Source: Rhodococcus pseudokoreensis
GTDB taxonomy: Bacteria > Actinomycetota > Actinomycetes > Mycobacteriales > Mycobacteriaceae
Assembly: GCF_017068395.1 (NCBI RefSeq)
Contig: NZ_CP070619.1
Span: 8,618,001-8,682,000 of the forward strand
Direction: 5' to 3'
DNA: 64,000 nt
Below, in pieces: positions 51,432 through 60,362 of this stretch (positions within the stretch are counted from its first letter, which is position 1; each line of letters opens with the position of its first letter). The translations under genes and the position numbers were made by a program. The notes beneath the pieces were generated by a model that did not search any database, was not told the DNA's origin, and was given only the letters and a program-made list of their open reading frames with translations.

Positions 51432-53054
51432 GTGACCGTGCAGACAGTCGACGCCGTCGTCATCGGGGCCGGGCCCAACGGGCTGGCCGCGACGGCCACC
51501 CTCGCCGCGGCCGGCTGGGACGTCGTGCTCCTCGAACAGCAACCCGAGCCGGGTGGCGCGGTGCGGTCGGCGGAACTCTTCCCGGGTTTCCGCACCGACC
51601 TGTTCAGCGCGTTCTATCCACTCGCGGCGGTGTCTCCCGCGATCCGGCACCTCGACCTCGGGGGAGTGGGACTGCGATGGAGTCAGGCCCCCGCCTCAGT
51701 CGGGCACCCCCGGCACCCGGACGACGACGACGCCCCGATGATCCGCCGGGATCCGGCCGACACCGCGGCCGACCTCGAGCGCAGGCAACCGGGGGACGGG
51801 CAGGCGTGGCTCCGGCTCTTCGAGCAGTGGAAGGACGTCAAGGAACCGTTCCTCGACACGCTGTTCCGTCCGTTCCCGCCCATTCGGGGACCCCGACGCC
51901 TGCTGTCCCAGCTCGGCACCGCGGAGGCCCTGCGGTTCGTGCGCTTCCTCATGCTGCCGGCGCGCCGGATGACGCACGAATTGTTCGACGGCGACGCTGC
52001 GCGAGTGTTGTTGCTGGGTAACGCAATGCACGCCGACACTCCCGTCGACGCGCCGGGAAGCGGCGTCATGGGATATCTCCTGACCATGCTCGCGCAGGAC
52101 GACGGATACGTCGTCCCGGTCGGTGGCGCCGGCGCACTCTCGGCCGCGATGGCGGAGCGGGCGAGACGAGACGGCGCACAGGTCCGCTGCGGCGAGGAGG
52201 TGACCTCGATCGAGGTCGGTGGGGGAGCGGCCACCCACGTTCGGACGGCGGGCGGTGACCGCTACCTGGCCCGACGCGCCGTGCTCGCCGACGTGTCGGC
52301 GCCGGCACTGTACGGACGGCTGCTGGATTCCTCGGTGGTGCCCGCAGGTGTGCGCGCCGACCTCGAGAAGTTCGAATGGGACACCCCCGTCGTGAAGGTG
52401 AACTACGCACTCGACCGCAAGATTCCGTGGAGGTCCCGGAACCTCGAATCCGCCGGAACGGTGCATCTGGGCGCCGACGACGACGGGCTGGTCCGCTGGA
52501 TGGCAGATCTGACGACGGGGGTCGTCCCGGAACGCCCGTTCCTGCTGTTCGGCCAGATGACGACGTCGGATCGCAGTCGCTCCCCGGAAGGAACCGAAAG
52601 CGCCTGGGCCTATACACATCTGCCGCGGGGGATCACCGACGACGAATCTGCGGAGTTGCTGGCGCACCGAGTGGATGCGGTGCTCGAATCGCACGCGCCC
52701 GGCTTCGCGGAGCGCGTGGTCGGCCGCAACGTGCAGCGCCCCGGCGACCTCGAGGCGAGCAACGCGAACCTGCACGGCGGTGCCGTCAACGGCGGCACCG
52801 CCCAGTTGTATCAGCAACTCGTCTTCCGTCCGACCCCTGGTTCGTCCGGGCCCTACACCTCGATCGACCGGCTGTACCTGGCCAGTTCCGCAACCCATCC
52901 GGGCGGCGGTGTCCACGGGATGTGCGGGTACAACGCAGCCCACGCGGCCCTGGCCGACCAGGGACGGTGGGGATGGGCGCGGAAGAAGGTCCGTGGTCGC
53001 ATCCTCGACCTCGTGGCCACCCCCGACGCACAGCGATCGCCGCGACACCGCTGA
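51432..53054 (+). CDS. Phytoene-desaturase-like FAD oxidoreductase
   Basis: A 540-residue flavoprotein with an N-terminal dinucleotide fold (VVIGAGPNGLAATATLAAAG, about 8-27, then LEQQPEPGGAVRS) and a C-terminal FAD-contacting segment (LYLASSATHPGGGVHGMCGY, about 475-494) typical of the CrtI/phytoene dehydrogenase superfamily. No other carotenoid gene is near, so the substrate is open; such relatives act on isoprenoids, retinoids or other lipids. GTG start four bases after the SRPBCC gene. The gene converges on the NYN gene with a three-base gap. Confidence 0.87.
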   Translation: MTVQTVDAVVIGAGPNGLAATATLAAAGWDVVLLEQQPEPGGAVRSAELFPGFRTDLFSAFYPLAAVSPAIRHLDLGGVGLRWSQAPASVGHPRHPDDDDAPMIRRDPADTAADLERRQPGDGQAWLRLFEQWKDVKEPFLDTLFRPFPPIRGPRRLLSQLGTAEALRFVRFLMLPARRMTHELFDGDAARVLLLGNAMHADTPVDAPGSGVMGYLLTMLAQDDGYVVPVGGAGALSAAMAERARRDGAQVRCGEEVTSIEVGGGAATHVRTAGGDRYLARRAVLADVSAPALYGRLLDSSVVPAGVRADLEKFEWDTPVVKVNYALDRKIPWRSRNLESAGTVHLGADDDGLVRWMADLTTGVVPERPFLLFGQMTTSDRSRSPEGTESAWAYTHLPRGITDDESAELLAHRVDAVLESHAPGFAERVVGRNVQRPGDLEASNANLHGGAVNGGTAQLYQQLVFRPTPGSSGPYTSIDRLYLASSATHPGGGVHGMCGYNAAHAALADQGRWGWARKKVRGRILDLVATPDAQRSPRHR

Positions 53055-53057
53055 CGG

Positions 53058-53480
53058 TCAGGAATGCTCGGCGTCGATGCGCGCAAAGAGCCACCGCGGA
53101 CCGACCGTCCGAGCCCCCAGCGCCTCGACTCGGGCCCGGAGCCCACGGTCCGCGGTGACGACGGTGATCGGCCGGTCGCTGTCTTCGGCCGCCGCGGCAA
53201 CCACGTCGACGATCGCGTCGTCGCCCGAACCGTGTGCCGCCACCACCCGCAGACCGTCGAATTCCGGATCCGGCTCCCCGGCGACCGCGGCCTTCGCCGC
53301 ACCCTCGATCACGACCACCACCTCGGCCGGCCGGTCCAGATGCTGTTCCAGGGCGCCCAGTTGAACGAGCAATCGGCGCGCCGCACCGGCCCGATCACGC
53401 CACCAGCCGTCGGGCCGCGAACCGACGACGTTCGCCGCATCCACCACGATCAGCGCAGTCCCGTCGTCGGTCACCTCCAC
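53058..53480 (-). CDS. NYN-domain (PIN-like) predicted nuclease
   Basis: A 140-residue protein. It has ALIVVDAANVVGS with the first acidic residue of a PIN-like fold (about 9-21), DDAIVDVVAAAA in the middle (about 87-98) and ITVVTADRGLRARVEALG (about 105-122) with the further conserved acids. NYN proteins are predicted metal-dependent RNases. It is a single gene, convergent with the oxidoreductase and divergent from corA. Confidence 0.82.
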   Translation of the reverse strand: MEVTDDGTALIVVDAANVVGSRPDGWWRDRAGAARRLLVQLGALEQHLDRPAEVVVVIEGAAKAAVAGEPDPEFDGLRVVAAHGSGDDAIVDVVAAAAEDSDRPITVVTADRGLRARVEALGARTVGPRWLFARIDAEHS

Positions 53481-53550
53481 AGTTTGCCTTTTCCGGGCAG
53501 CTGTGGGTGCTATGACAGTGGTGACGGTGCGTCATGGCGAGGAGGCCGAA

Positions 53551-54534
53551 ATGGACGTCCGCTTCATCTCCGACGACGGTGTGCGTTCGTGTGCGGCGAC
53601 CGAATTGACAGAGTTGCTCGACCGGCCCGACGGACTGGTCTGGGTGGACATCCCGACCTGGGACGATCAGGCGCACGAGACGTTGACGACCGTTTTCGGT
53701 TTTCATCCCCTCGCCGTCGGGGATTCGATGAACCGCAATCAGGTGCCGAAGGTGCACCGGTATGTGGACCACTTCTTCGTGGTTCTGCACGCGCCGCAGT
53801 CGGGAGCCCACGGGCATGTGCACTACGTCGAACTGGACCAGTTCATCGGTGCCCGCTACCTGGTGACAGTGCATGGCCCCGTGAATCCGGCGATCGATCC
53901 CTCGACGGCGATGGTCGAGGTGAAGGTGGTGCTCGGCAGGCTGGAGTCGGGCAAGTTGCGGCCCGGCACGGCATACGAGTTGTCGTTCGCGCTTCTCGCC
54001 GCGTTGACGGCACGGATGCGGGCCTACACCGCCGAACTGACCAAGGATGTGTGGAAGCTCGAGCAGCAGGTCACCGGCGGGCACCTCGGTGATCCGGAGA
54101 CCTTTCTCGACGAGATGTTCCGGGTCCGGCACGGTCTGCTCACGGTCGGCACCATGGCCGCGTTGAGCGGGGAGGTGTACGGCAGGATGGTCACCATCGA
54201 GGCATTCGGTACCGGTAAGGGCCGGGACCTCCTGCTCGATGCGGTCGATCAGTTCCAGCATCTGACCGTGATGGCCAGGGGGCAGAAGGATTACCTGCAG
54301 GGCACGATCGAGTTCTATCAGGCGCGCACCAACACCAAGATGACCGTCGCCGCCGAGCGACTCGCCGTCATCGCGGCCGTCACGCTGCCGATCACCGCCC
54401 TGTCGTCGATCATCGGGATGAACGTGATCGTGAACGAACGGACGCAGTGGCTCTCCGTCGCCGTGATCGTGCTCGTCATGCTCGCAATGTCCGGGGCTCT
54501 CCTCGTCTGGGCGAAGCGCAAAGGCTGGTTCTGA
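53551..54534 (+). CDS. corA: CorA-family magnesium/divalent cation transporter
   Basis: A 327-residue protein. GAGGAGG (53539-53545) lies five bases before ATG 53551, so that start is preferred to the in-frame ATG at 53512. It has a cytoplasmic alpha/beta N-terminal domain, a long helix region (about 150-260), then two C-terminal membrane segments (about 268-285 and 303-320). The family signature appears as IIGMNV just after the first segment (about 286-291). The residues after it are NVIVNE, where classical CorA often has MPE/L, so ion preference is uncertain. Short positive tail (WAKRKGWF). Confidence 0.88.
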   Translation: MDVRFISDDGVRSCAATELTELLDRPDGLVWVDIPTWDDQAHETLTTVFGFHPLAVGDSMNRNQVPKVHRYVDHFFVVLHAPQSGAHGHVHYVELDQFIGARYLVTVHGPVNPAIDPSTAMVEVKVVLGRLESGKLRPGTAYELSFALLAALTARMRAYTAELTKDVWKLEQQVTGGHLGDPETFLDEMFRVRHGLLTVGTMAALSGEVYGRMVTIEAFGTGKGRDLLLDAVDQFQHLTVMARGQKDYLQGTIEFYQARTNTKMTVAAERLAVIAAVTLPITALSSIIGMNVIVNERTQWLSVAVIVLVMLAMSGALLVWAKRKGWF

Positions 54535-54689
54535 CGCGAAGTGTGATCCGCTTTCCTCGCTCGTGTGGACCGCAATCCTGTCGTCACCGAAGCGCCGTGG
54601 CAGGCTTGGGCTGGGGGAGTACCGATTCGCTCGACCACCCTCGGCCCGGCCATCGGCGTGACGCGCACATACGAAAGGGGACGCCGCTG

Positions 54690-56141
54690 ATGACCGTCCG
54701 AACCGTGAACACCGAGGCAGGACGACTCTCCGGTGACCACACCGACGGGGTCGCTCGCTTCCTGGGAATCCCGTACGCGGCAGCGCCGGCGGGCGAACGC
54801 CGATTCGCACCCCCGGGCCCTCCCGAACGATGGGCAGGAACCAGGGACGCCACCGGTTACGGCGCGACCGCACCCCAGCCGCCATTGCACCCCACTCAGG
54901 CGTCTCTGGCGCCGCTGGTTGGGCCCGGATGGGTAACCGGCGACGGCAATTACCTCAATCTCAACGTCTGGACACCCGACCACGGCACGAGTGGGCTTCC
55001 AGTGATGGTCTACCTCCATGGCGGCGGGTTCATGATCGGCTCGGGTGCGGCCCCGGCTTTCGACGGCACGTCGTTCGCGCGCGACGGCGTCGTCCTGGTC
55101 ACCGTCAACTACCGACTCGGGGCGGAGGGCTTCCTCGCGCTGCCCGGGGAGGCCACGAACATCGGATTGCGCGACCAGATCGCAGCACTGCACTGGGTTC
55201 GTGACAACATCGGAGGATTCGGTGGGAACCCGGACAACGTCACCGTCTTCGGCGAATCGGCCGGCGGCACCTCGGTCGCGTTCCTGCTGCATTCTCCGCC
55301 GGCCGCCGGACTGTTCCGGCGAGCGATCGTCCAGAGCGGCCACGACGAGATGGCCCGCCCGCTCGAGCTCACCGAAGGACTCACGAAAGCACTCGCCGCC
55401 CGGCTCGGAACCTCCCCGGTAATCGGAGCGTTCCGAGCATGCTCCGCCGTCGATCTGCTGCGCGCGCAGGGTGCCCTGCTCAGAAACGCACCCCGGCCAG
55501 ATTTGCGCAACGACAACGGTTTCGACCCGGGCCACGGTCGTGCACTGTTCCTCCCTGCCACGGGTGACGACGTCCTCCCCAACCCGGTCGGAGTTTCGAG
55601 CACCCACTCGCGCGGCGTCGACCTGTTGATCGGCACGACGCTGGAGGAAGCCAACCTCGGTTTCGGTGCCGACGAGTTCGCCGCCTTCGACGCGCACGAC
55701 GCCGTAGCCGAGCTGGCCGCCACCTACCCCGGTGCCGAAGCGCTCCTCGAACGACACCGTCTCCACGACCCGGCCGTCACCCCCGCGCAAGCACTCACAG
55801 CCGCGTACACGGACCTGATGTTCCGATCACCGAGCCGCCGCACCGCGCGCCGTCACCCAGGCCCTGCCTACGTCTACGAATTCGCATGGCGATCACCACT
55901 GCACGGTGCCGCACACGGCCTCGACGTCCCCTTCGTCTTCGACACCACAGATGCATGCCGCGGCTTCATCGGCGCCGACGCACCCGACGCCCTCACCCAC
56001 GCGATGCATCGAACCTGGCTCGACTTCGCGACCCATGGAGATCCCGGCTGGCCCACCTACGGCGACGCCGGAAAAGCGATGAGATTCGATGCCGACCCCC
56101 ACCTCTGCGAGGACACCGCTCCCGACGACATCGGCGCTTGA
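54690..56141 (+). CDS. Type-B carboxylesterase
   Basis: A 483-residue alpha/beta hydrolase of the carboxylesterase/lipase family. It has GVARFLGIPYAAAPAGERRF near the N-terminus, the oxyanion motif YLHGGGF (about 107-113), the nucleophile motif GESAGG (about 188-193), and later the probable acid (GTTLEEANLGF) and His (HGLDVPFVF, about 410-418). No signal peptide, so cytosolic. ATG 54690 follows GAAAGGGGAC. It hydrolyses esters of unknown origin and is a stand-alone gene. Confidence 0.9.
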   Translation: MTVRTVNTEAGRLSGDHTDGVARFLGIPYAAAPAGERRFAPPGPPERWAGTRDATGYGATAPQPPLHPTQASLAPLVGPGWVTGDGNYLNLNVWTPDHGTSGLPVMVYLHGGGFMIGSGAAPAFDGTSFARDGVVLVTVNYRLGAEGFLALPGEATNIGLRDQIAALHWVRDNIGGFGGNPDNVTVFGESAGGTSVAFLLHSPPAAGLFRRAIVQSGHDEMARPLELTEGLTKALAARLGTSPVIGAFRACSAVDLLRAQGALLRNAPRPDLRNDNGFDPGHGRALFLPATGDDVLPNPVGVSSTHSRGVDLLIGTTLEEANLGFGADEFAAFDAHDAVAELAATYPGAEALLERHRLHDPAVTPAQALTAAYTDLMFRSPSRRTARRHPGPAYVYEFAWRSPLHGAAHGLDVPFVFDTTDACRGFIGADAPDALTHAMHRTWLDFATHGDPGWPTYGDAGKAMRFDADPHLCEDTAPDDIGA

Positions 56142-56382
56142 CGGGGTAGGACCGTTGCTCGAGGTCCACATCACCTCCACATCCGGCCACCAGCCACGGG
56201 CGGGAGCGCACATCTCAGGTGGCTGGCCGTTTCAATCGCGCCTGAATCGACGTCCCGTCGCGCGGATCGGTTGCGTGGCCGGAAGGGGGGCGCCGGCGAC
56301 CGGGAAGGTGTCCTCGAGGCGATTGGGGACGGCAGCCACTGGCGCGAGGGGCATGTTGTGATGTACAACGTACTCGTAAGTT

Positions 56383-56398
56383 TGTGACTCAGGTCACT
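56383..56398 (+). promoter_or_regulatory. CRP/GlxR-like operator
   Basis: TGTGA-N6-TCACT matches the TGTGA-N6-TCACA consensus of CRP-family regulators at all but the last base. It lies 28 bases before the ATG of the small membrane protein gene. A GGGTAC box follows at 56413-56418, so the site would cover the -35 region. Confidence 0.45.
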
Positions 56399-56426
56399 CA
56401 ATCGCTACTGCGGGGTACGCCAGCAC

Positions 56427-56651
56427 ATGACCCACACCACGGTGGAACAGCACGATCAGCGCACGACGTCGCCGTCCTGCACCGAGGAGCCGGCACCCCG
56501 GCATACGCTGCGTCCGACCGTGTACATCGCTTCCGTCTCGGCCGCGACCGCGACCGCGCCCGCCATCGTCGTCACGGGGTCCGTTCTCGTCGCGGTGGCC
56601 ACTTCCCTGTCAGTGCTCGCTGCCGTTGCACTCGCCGCGCTCTTGATCTGA
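56427..56651 (+). CDS. Small single-span membrane protein
   Basis: A 74-residue product with a polar N-terminal half rich in Thr, Glu and Pro and one hydrophobic segment from about 40 to the C-terminus (APAIVVTGSVLVAVATSLSV and onward). No family is recognised. ATG 56427 has no ribosome site and stands only eight bases after a GGGTAC box, so the message could be leaderless. The CRP-like site upstream suggests regulation. Confidence 0.5.
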   Translation: MTHTTVEQHDQRTTSPSCTEEPAPRHTLRPTVYIASVSAATATAPAIVVTGSVLVAVATSLSVLAAVALAALLI

Positions 56652-56727
56652 CCGTCGTCCGTATTGCGGACACACCCCTCGACCACCCCGCGGCTCTCGC
56701 CGACGCGGAAGACAGAAAGCACTGGCA

Positions 56728-56874
56728 ATGAACACCTTCACTCCCGTCTCCGCTCGCAATCGTGGTTTCGCCCCTTCCCGTGGCTCGATGAGCACGGTGG
56801 AGATCAAGAACCGCATCGAAGCGATGTTCCGCGAGGACGACGAGCGCGAATCGATTGCAGTTCGGCCAGAGTAG
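56728..56874 (+). CDS. Possible 48-residue small protein
   Basis: A short frame (MNTFTPVSARNRGFAPSRGS, then STVEIKNRIEAMFREDDERE) that encodes a basic start and a charged, probably helical end. It follows the membrane protein gene by 76 bases on the same strand. There is only a weak ribosome site (GAAGACAGAAAG), and no family is recognised. Confidence 0.3.
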   Translation: MNTFTPVSARNRGFAPSRGSMSTVEIKNRIEAMFREDDERESIAVRPE

Positions 56875-56960
56875 GGCCGACGTCGGTTCTTACGAACTTT
56901 CGCCAGGCACACGCGAGCCAACGGCAGGAAGGTCGCCGCCGCACTCTTCGCCGACTCCGA

Positions 56961-57407
56961 TCAGCTGTGCGCGATCTTCTCCACCCTGTCGAATGCGTCG
57001 TGAACCGTGCTGCAGGTCGGAATCGTCGCGCTCAGTCCGATGGCCTCGATGGGGCGCAATACCGCACGATTACCCGCGAGAGCCCACGTAATATGTTGCC
57101 GCCTAGCCGATTCCGCGAACTCGGAAAGAATCGACAATCCCGACGTTCCGACGAAGTCGACTGCCGTCATGTCGACGATGATGCGTGAGAAGGAGCCCCC
57201 GTCGGTCAGATGTGCAAGCGCAAGCGCGAAGGACGGTGCAGCGAGTACATCGATGTCGCCCGAGATCCGCCCGACGGTGGCGTCGGCGAACGGTGCGAAT
57301 TCGACGGTCATGCGCAGACCGCGGTCGTGGAGCGTATCCCGTGTGCAGTGGGCGGCAGGTGACACGGTTGGGGGAGCACGGTGGAACGACCTGCGTAATA
57401 ATTTCAT
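56961..57407 (-). CDS. STAS-domain anti-sigma factor antagonist
   Basis: A 148-residue protein. After about 30 residues of basic leader, a STAS domain runs from MTVEFAPFADATVGRISGDI to the end, with the phospho-acceptor region VDFVGTSGLSIL (about 82-93), the Ser of TSG being the likely target. Such proteins bind anti-sigma kinases when dephosphorylated and free a stress sigma factor. I use ATG 57407 because GGAGGGG stands just before it; the inner ATG 57311 has no ribosome site. No anti-sigma kinase gene is adjacent. It stands beside the GAF-ANTAR gene on the same strand, 217 bases apart. Confidence 0.85.
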   Translation of the reverse strand: MKLLRRSFHRAPPTVSPAAHCTRDTLHDRGLRMTVEFAPFADATVGRISGDIDVLAAPSFALALAHLTDGGSFSRIIVDMTAVDFVGTSGLSILSEFAESARRQHITWALAGNRAVLRPIEAIGLSATIPTCSTVHDAFDRVEKIAHS

Positions 57408-57624
57408 GACCCCTCCGATCGCGTGCAACCTGTCGGTCTCGGTGCACTATCGGCGGAAAGAGCGCACCGGCAGGAGGGTCACAGCGGCATGGAAGTGCGC
57501 GCAAATCCGTCCACCGCGCACTGCTGCGGCCTCCAAACAAACTGCGGCTGTGTTCTCAACCACGCGCGATCAACACTACGTCGCCACCAGGTGCGCATCA
57601 ACCGATTGTCCAGACCGCCCGACG

Positions 57625-58350
57625 TCAGTCGAACTTCGAGTTGTGATGCGCGATGACTTCCCGTGCGACGCCGGTGAGCTTGATGTTCATGTCCTGCGAC
57701 GTCTTGCGCAACAGGTCGAAAGCCCTGTCCTCGGAGATGTCGTGGAAGGCCATCATCAGTCCGATGGCTTTCCCGATCTCGCGGTTGCTCGCCAGGCCCT
57801 CACGTAGCGTCTGTGCTTCCTCGTGTTCGTGGAGCGCTGTCAGCGTCACCGCCGCGAACGCCGTGATCAGAATCGCCTGATCGATCGACTCGTCGGTGAA
57901 CTCTCCGGGGTTGTCCGCGAACAAATTGAGTGCGCCGACCTTGCGTCCGCGGATCACGAGCCGGAACCCGGCGGCGCCTCGGACGGGCGTCTCGGCAACT
58001 GTGCGCCGAGCGAGCCGAGGCCACTGCGTCGAACGAGCGAGTTCGGTCTCGACCTGCGGTGCGTCGTTCTCGATCGCGTCGAGGCAGGGGCCTTCCTGCT
58101 CTGCTCGCTCGAGTGCATCGACGTGCGCTGCGACCTCGTCGCTCGCCGCCACGGTGATATGGCGATCATTCTGCTTCAGCATGAGGCTGGCATGCGCACA
58201 CCCAGGAACCAGGGCCGCCGCGGCATCGCAGATGGCCTGGTAGACGTGGTCGAAGTCGTCGCCGTTGTACACCATCTCGGCCAGCTTCGCGAAGACGGCA
58301 CTGGGACTGTCGCCTCCCATTCGTCCCGACTCCGAAGGTCCATTCGGCAT
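57625..58350 (-). CDS. GAF and ANTAR domain RNA-binding regulator
   Basis: A 241-residue protein with an N-terminal GAF domain (about 20-165) holding the ligand-pocket strand pattern (ASLMLKQNDRHITVAASDEV, VRGAAGFRLVIRGRKVGALN) and a C-terminal three-helix ANTAR domain (about 172-235: ALHEHEEAQTLREGLASNRE, IGKAIGLMMAFHDISEDRAF, LLRKTSQDMNIKLTGVA). ANTAR proteins bind paired hairpins in nascent RNA and prevent termination. ATG 58350 follows GGGAGG at good spacing; a longer TTG start is possible. No obvious two-hairpin target is seen next to the gene. Confidence 0.9.
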   Translation of the reverse strand: MPNGPSESGRMGGDSPSAVFAKLAEMVYNGDDFDHVYQAICDAAAALVPGCAHASLMLKQNDRHITVAASDEVAAHVDALERAEQEGPCLDAIENDAPQVETELARSTQWPRLARRTVAETPVRGAAGFRLVIRGRKVGALNLFADNPGEFTDESIDQAILITAFAAVTLTALHEHEEAQTLREGLASNREIGKAIGLMMAFHDISEDRAFDLLRKTSQDMNIKLTGVAREVIAHHNSKFD

Positions 58351-58622
58351 GACTCGCCTCCCGAGGTGCGACAACGCGGCGTAAACCGGGCGCCGCAGTT
58401 CGAGCGACGTCCGCCCAATTCTGCCAGAACGGCGACAACCACCGGTGGATCGCGTCGACGGTGACCGACCGGAGGCCGACCGTCACCGTGCATTTCCGAG
58501 CATCCTGACGCGACGTCTGCCGGGCACCGTGTAACACCGCTGCGGCGTTGCGCGACTTGTCTGTTAACGCGTTGACACCTACTCGGGTGTTCGGCACGCG
58601 CCACGAATGGATGGGGTAGACC

Positions 58623-60356
58623 ATGAAACGTCGCGTTTCAGCACGCAAGGTCGCGCATCGACGAAGGATCGCAGGCACTCTGGTCGCCCCTGGCGCACTG
58701 GGACTGGCGGCGCTGCTCGTGACACCGTGGTCGAACCCGGGCTCACCCGCCACGACGGCGACAGCCTTGACCGCGGCGGCCTCGAACGCGTGCTACGACA
58801 TGGTCAGCATCGCTGTGGCCGGCCGCGGTGACAGCCCGAGGCCGGGGACCCACCAGATGCTCGTGGCACCCGACGGCACGCCGCTTCCCGCGTCGTACTC
58901 CAGCAACTACGCCAGTCCCTGGATCGATGAGGTGGTGAACGCGCCGCAACAGTCCGTCGGCGGAGGGTCCTACGCCGCGGTGTACGTCGAGTATCCGGCG
59001 AACATGAACTCTTACGAGGACGCCGTGAACGCCGGCGTCGACAACGCCGAAACGGTCATGCGTTCCATTCATGCGTCGTGCCCGGACACCAAATTCTCGA
59101 TCGTCGGCTACAGCGAAGGCGCCGACGTAGCGCGTCGGGTTGCGATGGAAGTCGGGAACCAGGACGGTCAGGACGGTTCGTACGAAATCCTCGATCCCGC
59201 TTCCGTTGTCGGTGTCGTCATCCTGGCGGACGCCGGCCGCAATCTCGGCGAAGGAGCATTTCCGGGCGCCGAGAACGAATTCCGCAATCCCGACGGTTTC
59301 GATCTCGCCTACCAGTCGGGTCAGACCGGCACCGCCGGACGCGGTGCCCTGCCCGGGACGTCCGGCAGTTTCGGCGCGTTGGACGGGAAGGTGGCATCGT
59401 TCTGCTCGGAAGGCGATCTGACCTGCTCCGCACCCGAGAACATTGCGCTGCTACAACTCGCCATCAACGCGGGACGGCAGTTGAACGTCGACGCGCTGCA
59501 GAAGGAGGGTCTGACACCGGCGACAGGACAGGATCTAGCGGTGGTACTCGGGCAGATCGCCCTCGCCGCGTTCGCGGACATCCAGTCGCAGGACAATTGG
59601 ATGCAGTCCGACGAGACGTTCCTCGACGTGTTGGTCAAGGTGTCGGATCCGGCATACAAGCCCGCCGATTCCGCTGCGACGCAATCGAACACGCAGGCCG
59701 GTCCGATCTCGTCCAATCAGGCGGTAGACCTCGTCTACCTGCCCGCGAAGGTGCGGAACGAGATCATCGGGTTCATCGCGGACAACCAGAACACGATCCA
59801 GGTGGCGATGAGCGATCCGTACCAGCAGACGCTGGGGGAGGGGACTGGCCACCACTTCGACTACTGGCGTGACGCGAACGCAGGGAACGGGAAACCGCTG
59901 ACGTCTGCGCAGTACGCAGCGGCCTGGCTGACGCACCTCGCGCAGGAAGCGGAGAAGGGCGAGGCGCGCACGGCGGCGACGGAGCAGCCGACCGCGAAAC
60001 TCGCCGCCGCCTCGACGAAGGACGCGGAAGCAGCGAAGGTCGCACCCACCACCACCGCCGACGCGAAGAAGCCCGAGTTGGCGAGCAATCCGGTCAGCAA
60101 GTCGGTCAGTGCAACCACGACGACCACCAGTACACCGGCACCCACGACGGTCGCATCCACGACGTCGCCGGAACCCACGACAGCCGTGGAGGTGGCCGCC
60201 GCAACCACGACGTCGCCGTCTGCACCGCAGGCCGTTTCGGAACCCTCCGCGGTGGCCACCACCACGGCGGAACCCACGACGACCACGGCAGCGGAGTCGG
60301 TGACGACGACCACGGTGGTCGTCACCACGACGACTGTGCAACCGGCGGCCGGGTGA
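58623..60356 (+). CDS. Secreted cutinase with long Thr/Ala/Pro-rich tail
   Basis: A 577-residue exported protein. The signal region has a very basic start (MKRRVSARKVAHRRR) and a hydrophobic stretch up to about residue 50. The cutinase domain follows (about 55-350) with CYDMVSIAVAGRGDSP, the nucleophile motif GYSEGAD (about 160-166), and ALDGKVASFCSEGDLTC near the acid. A helical extension comes next, and from about 450 to the end the chain is a low-complexity Thr/Ala/Pro/Ser tail (TTTTTTSTPAPTT, TTTVVVTTTTVQ). Actinobacterial cutinases cleave polyesters, lipids or mycolate esters. The tail resembles a wall-spanning or glycosylated stalk; no LPxTG signal or terminal membrane anchor is seen. 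Confidence 0.88.
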   Translation: MKRRVSARKVAHRRRIAGTLVAPGALGLAALLVTPWSNPGSPATTATALTAAASNACYDMVSIAVAGRGDSPRPGTHQMLVAPDGTPLPASYSSNYASPWIDEVVNAPQQSVGGGSYAAVYVEYPANMNSYEDAVNAGVDNAETVMRSIHASCPDTKFSIVGYSEGADVARRVAMEVGNQDGQDGSYEILDPASVVGVVILADAGRNLGEGAFPGAENEFRNPDGFDLAYQSGQTGTAGRGALPGTSGSFGALDGKVASFCSEGDLTCSAPENIALLQLAINAGRQLNVDALQKEGLTPATGQDLAVVLGQIALAAFADIQSQDNWMQSDETFLDVLVKVSDPAYKPADSAATQSNTQAGPISSNQAVDLVYLPAKVRNEIIGFIADNQNTIQVAMSDPYQQTLGEGTGHHFDYWRDANAGNGKPLTSAQYAAAWLTHLAQEAEKGEARTAATEQPTAKLAAASTKDAEAAKVAPTTTADAKKPELASNPVSKSVSATTTTTSTPAPTTVASTTSPEPTTAVEVAAATTTSPSAPQAVSEPSAVATTTAEPTTTTAAESVTTTTVVVTTTTVQPAAG

Positions 60357-60362
60357 ACGCGG

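Noticed and set aside
53512..53550. Upstream ATG for corA
   Set aside because: GAGGAGG lies immediately before the internal ATG 53551, which also fits the usual N-terminus better.
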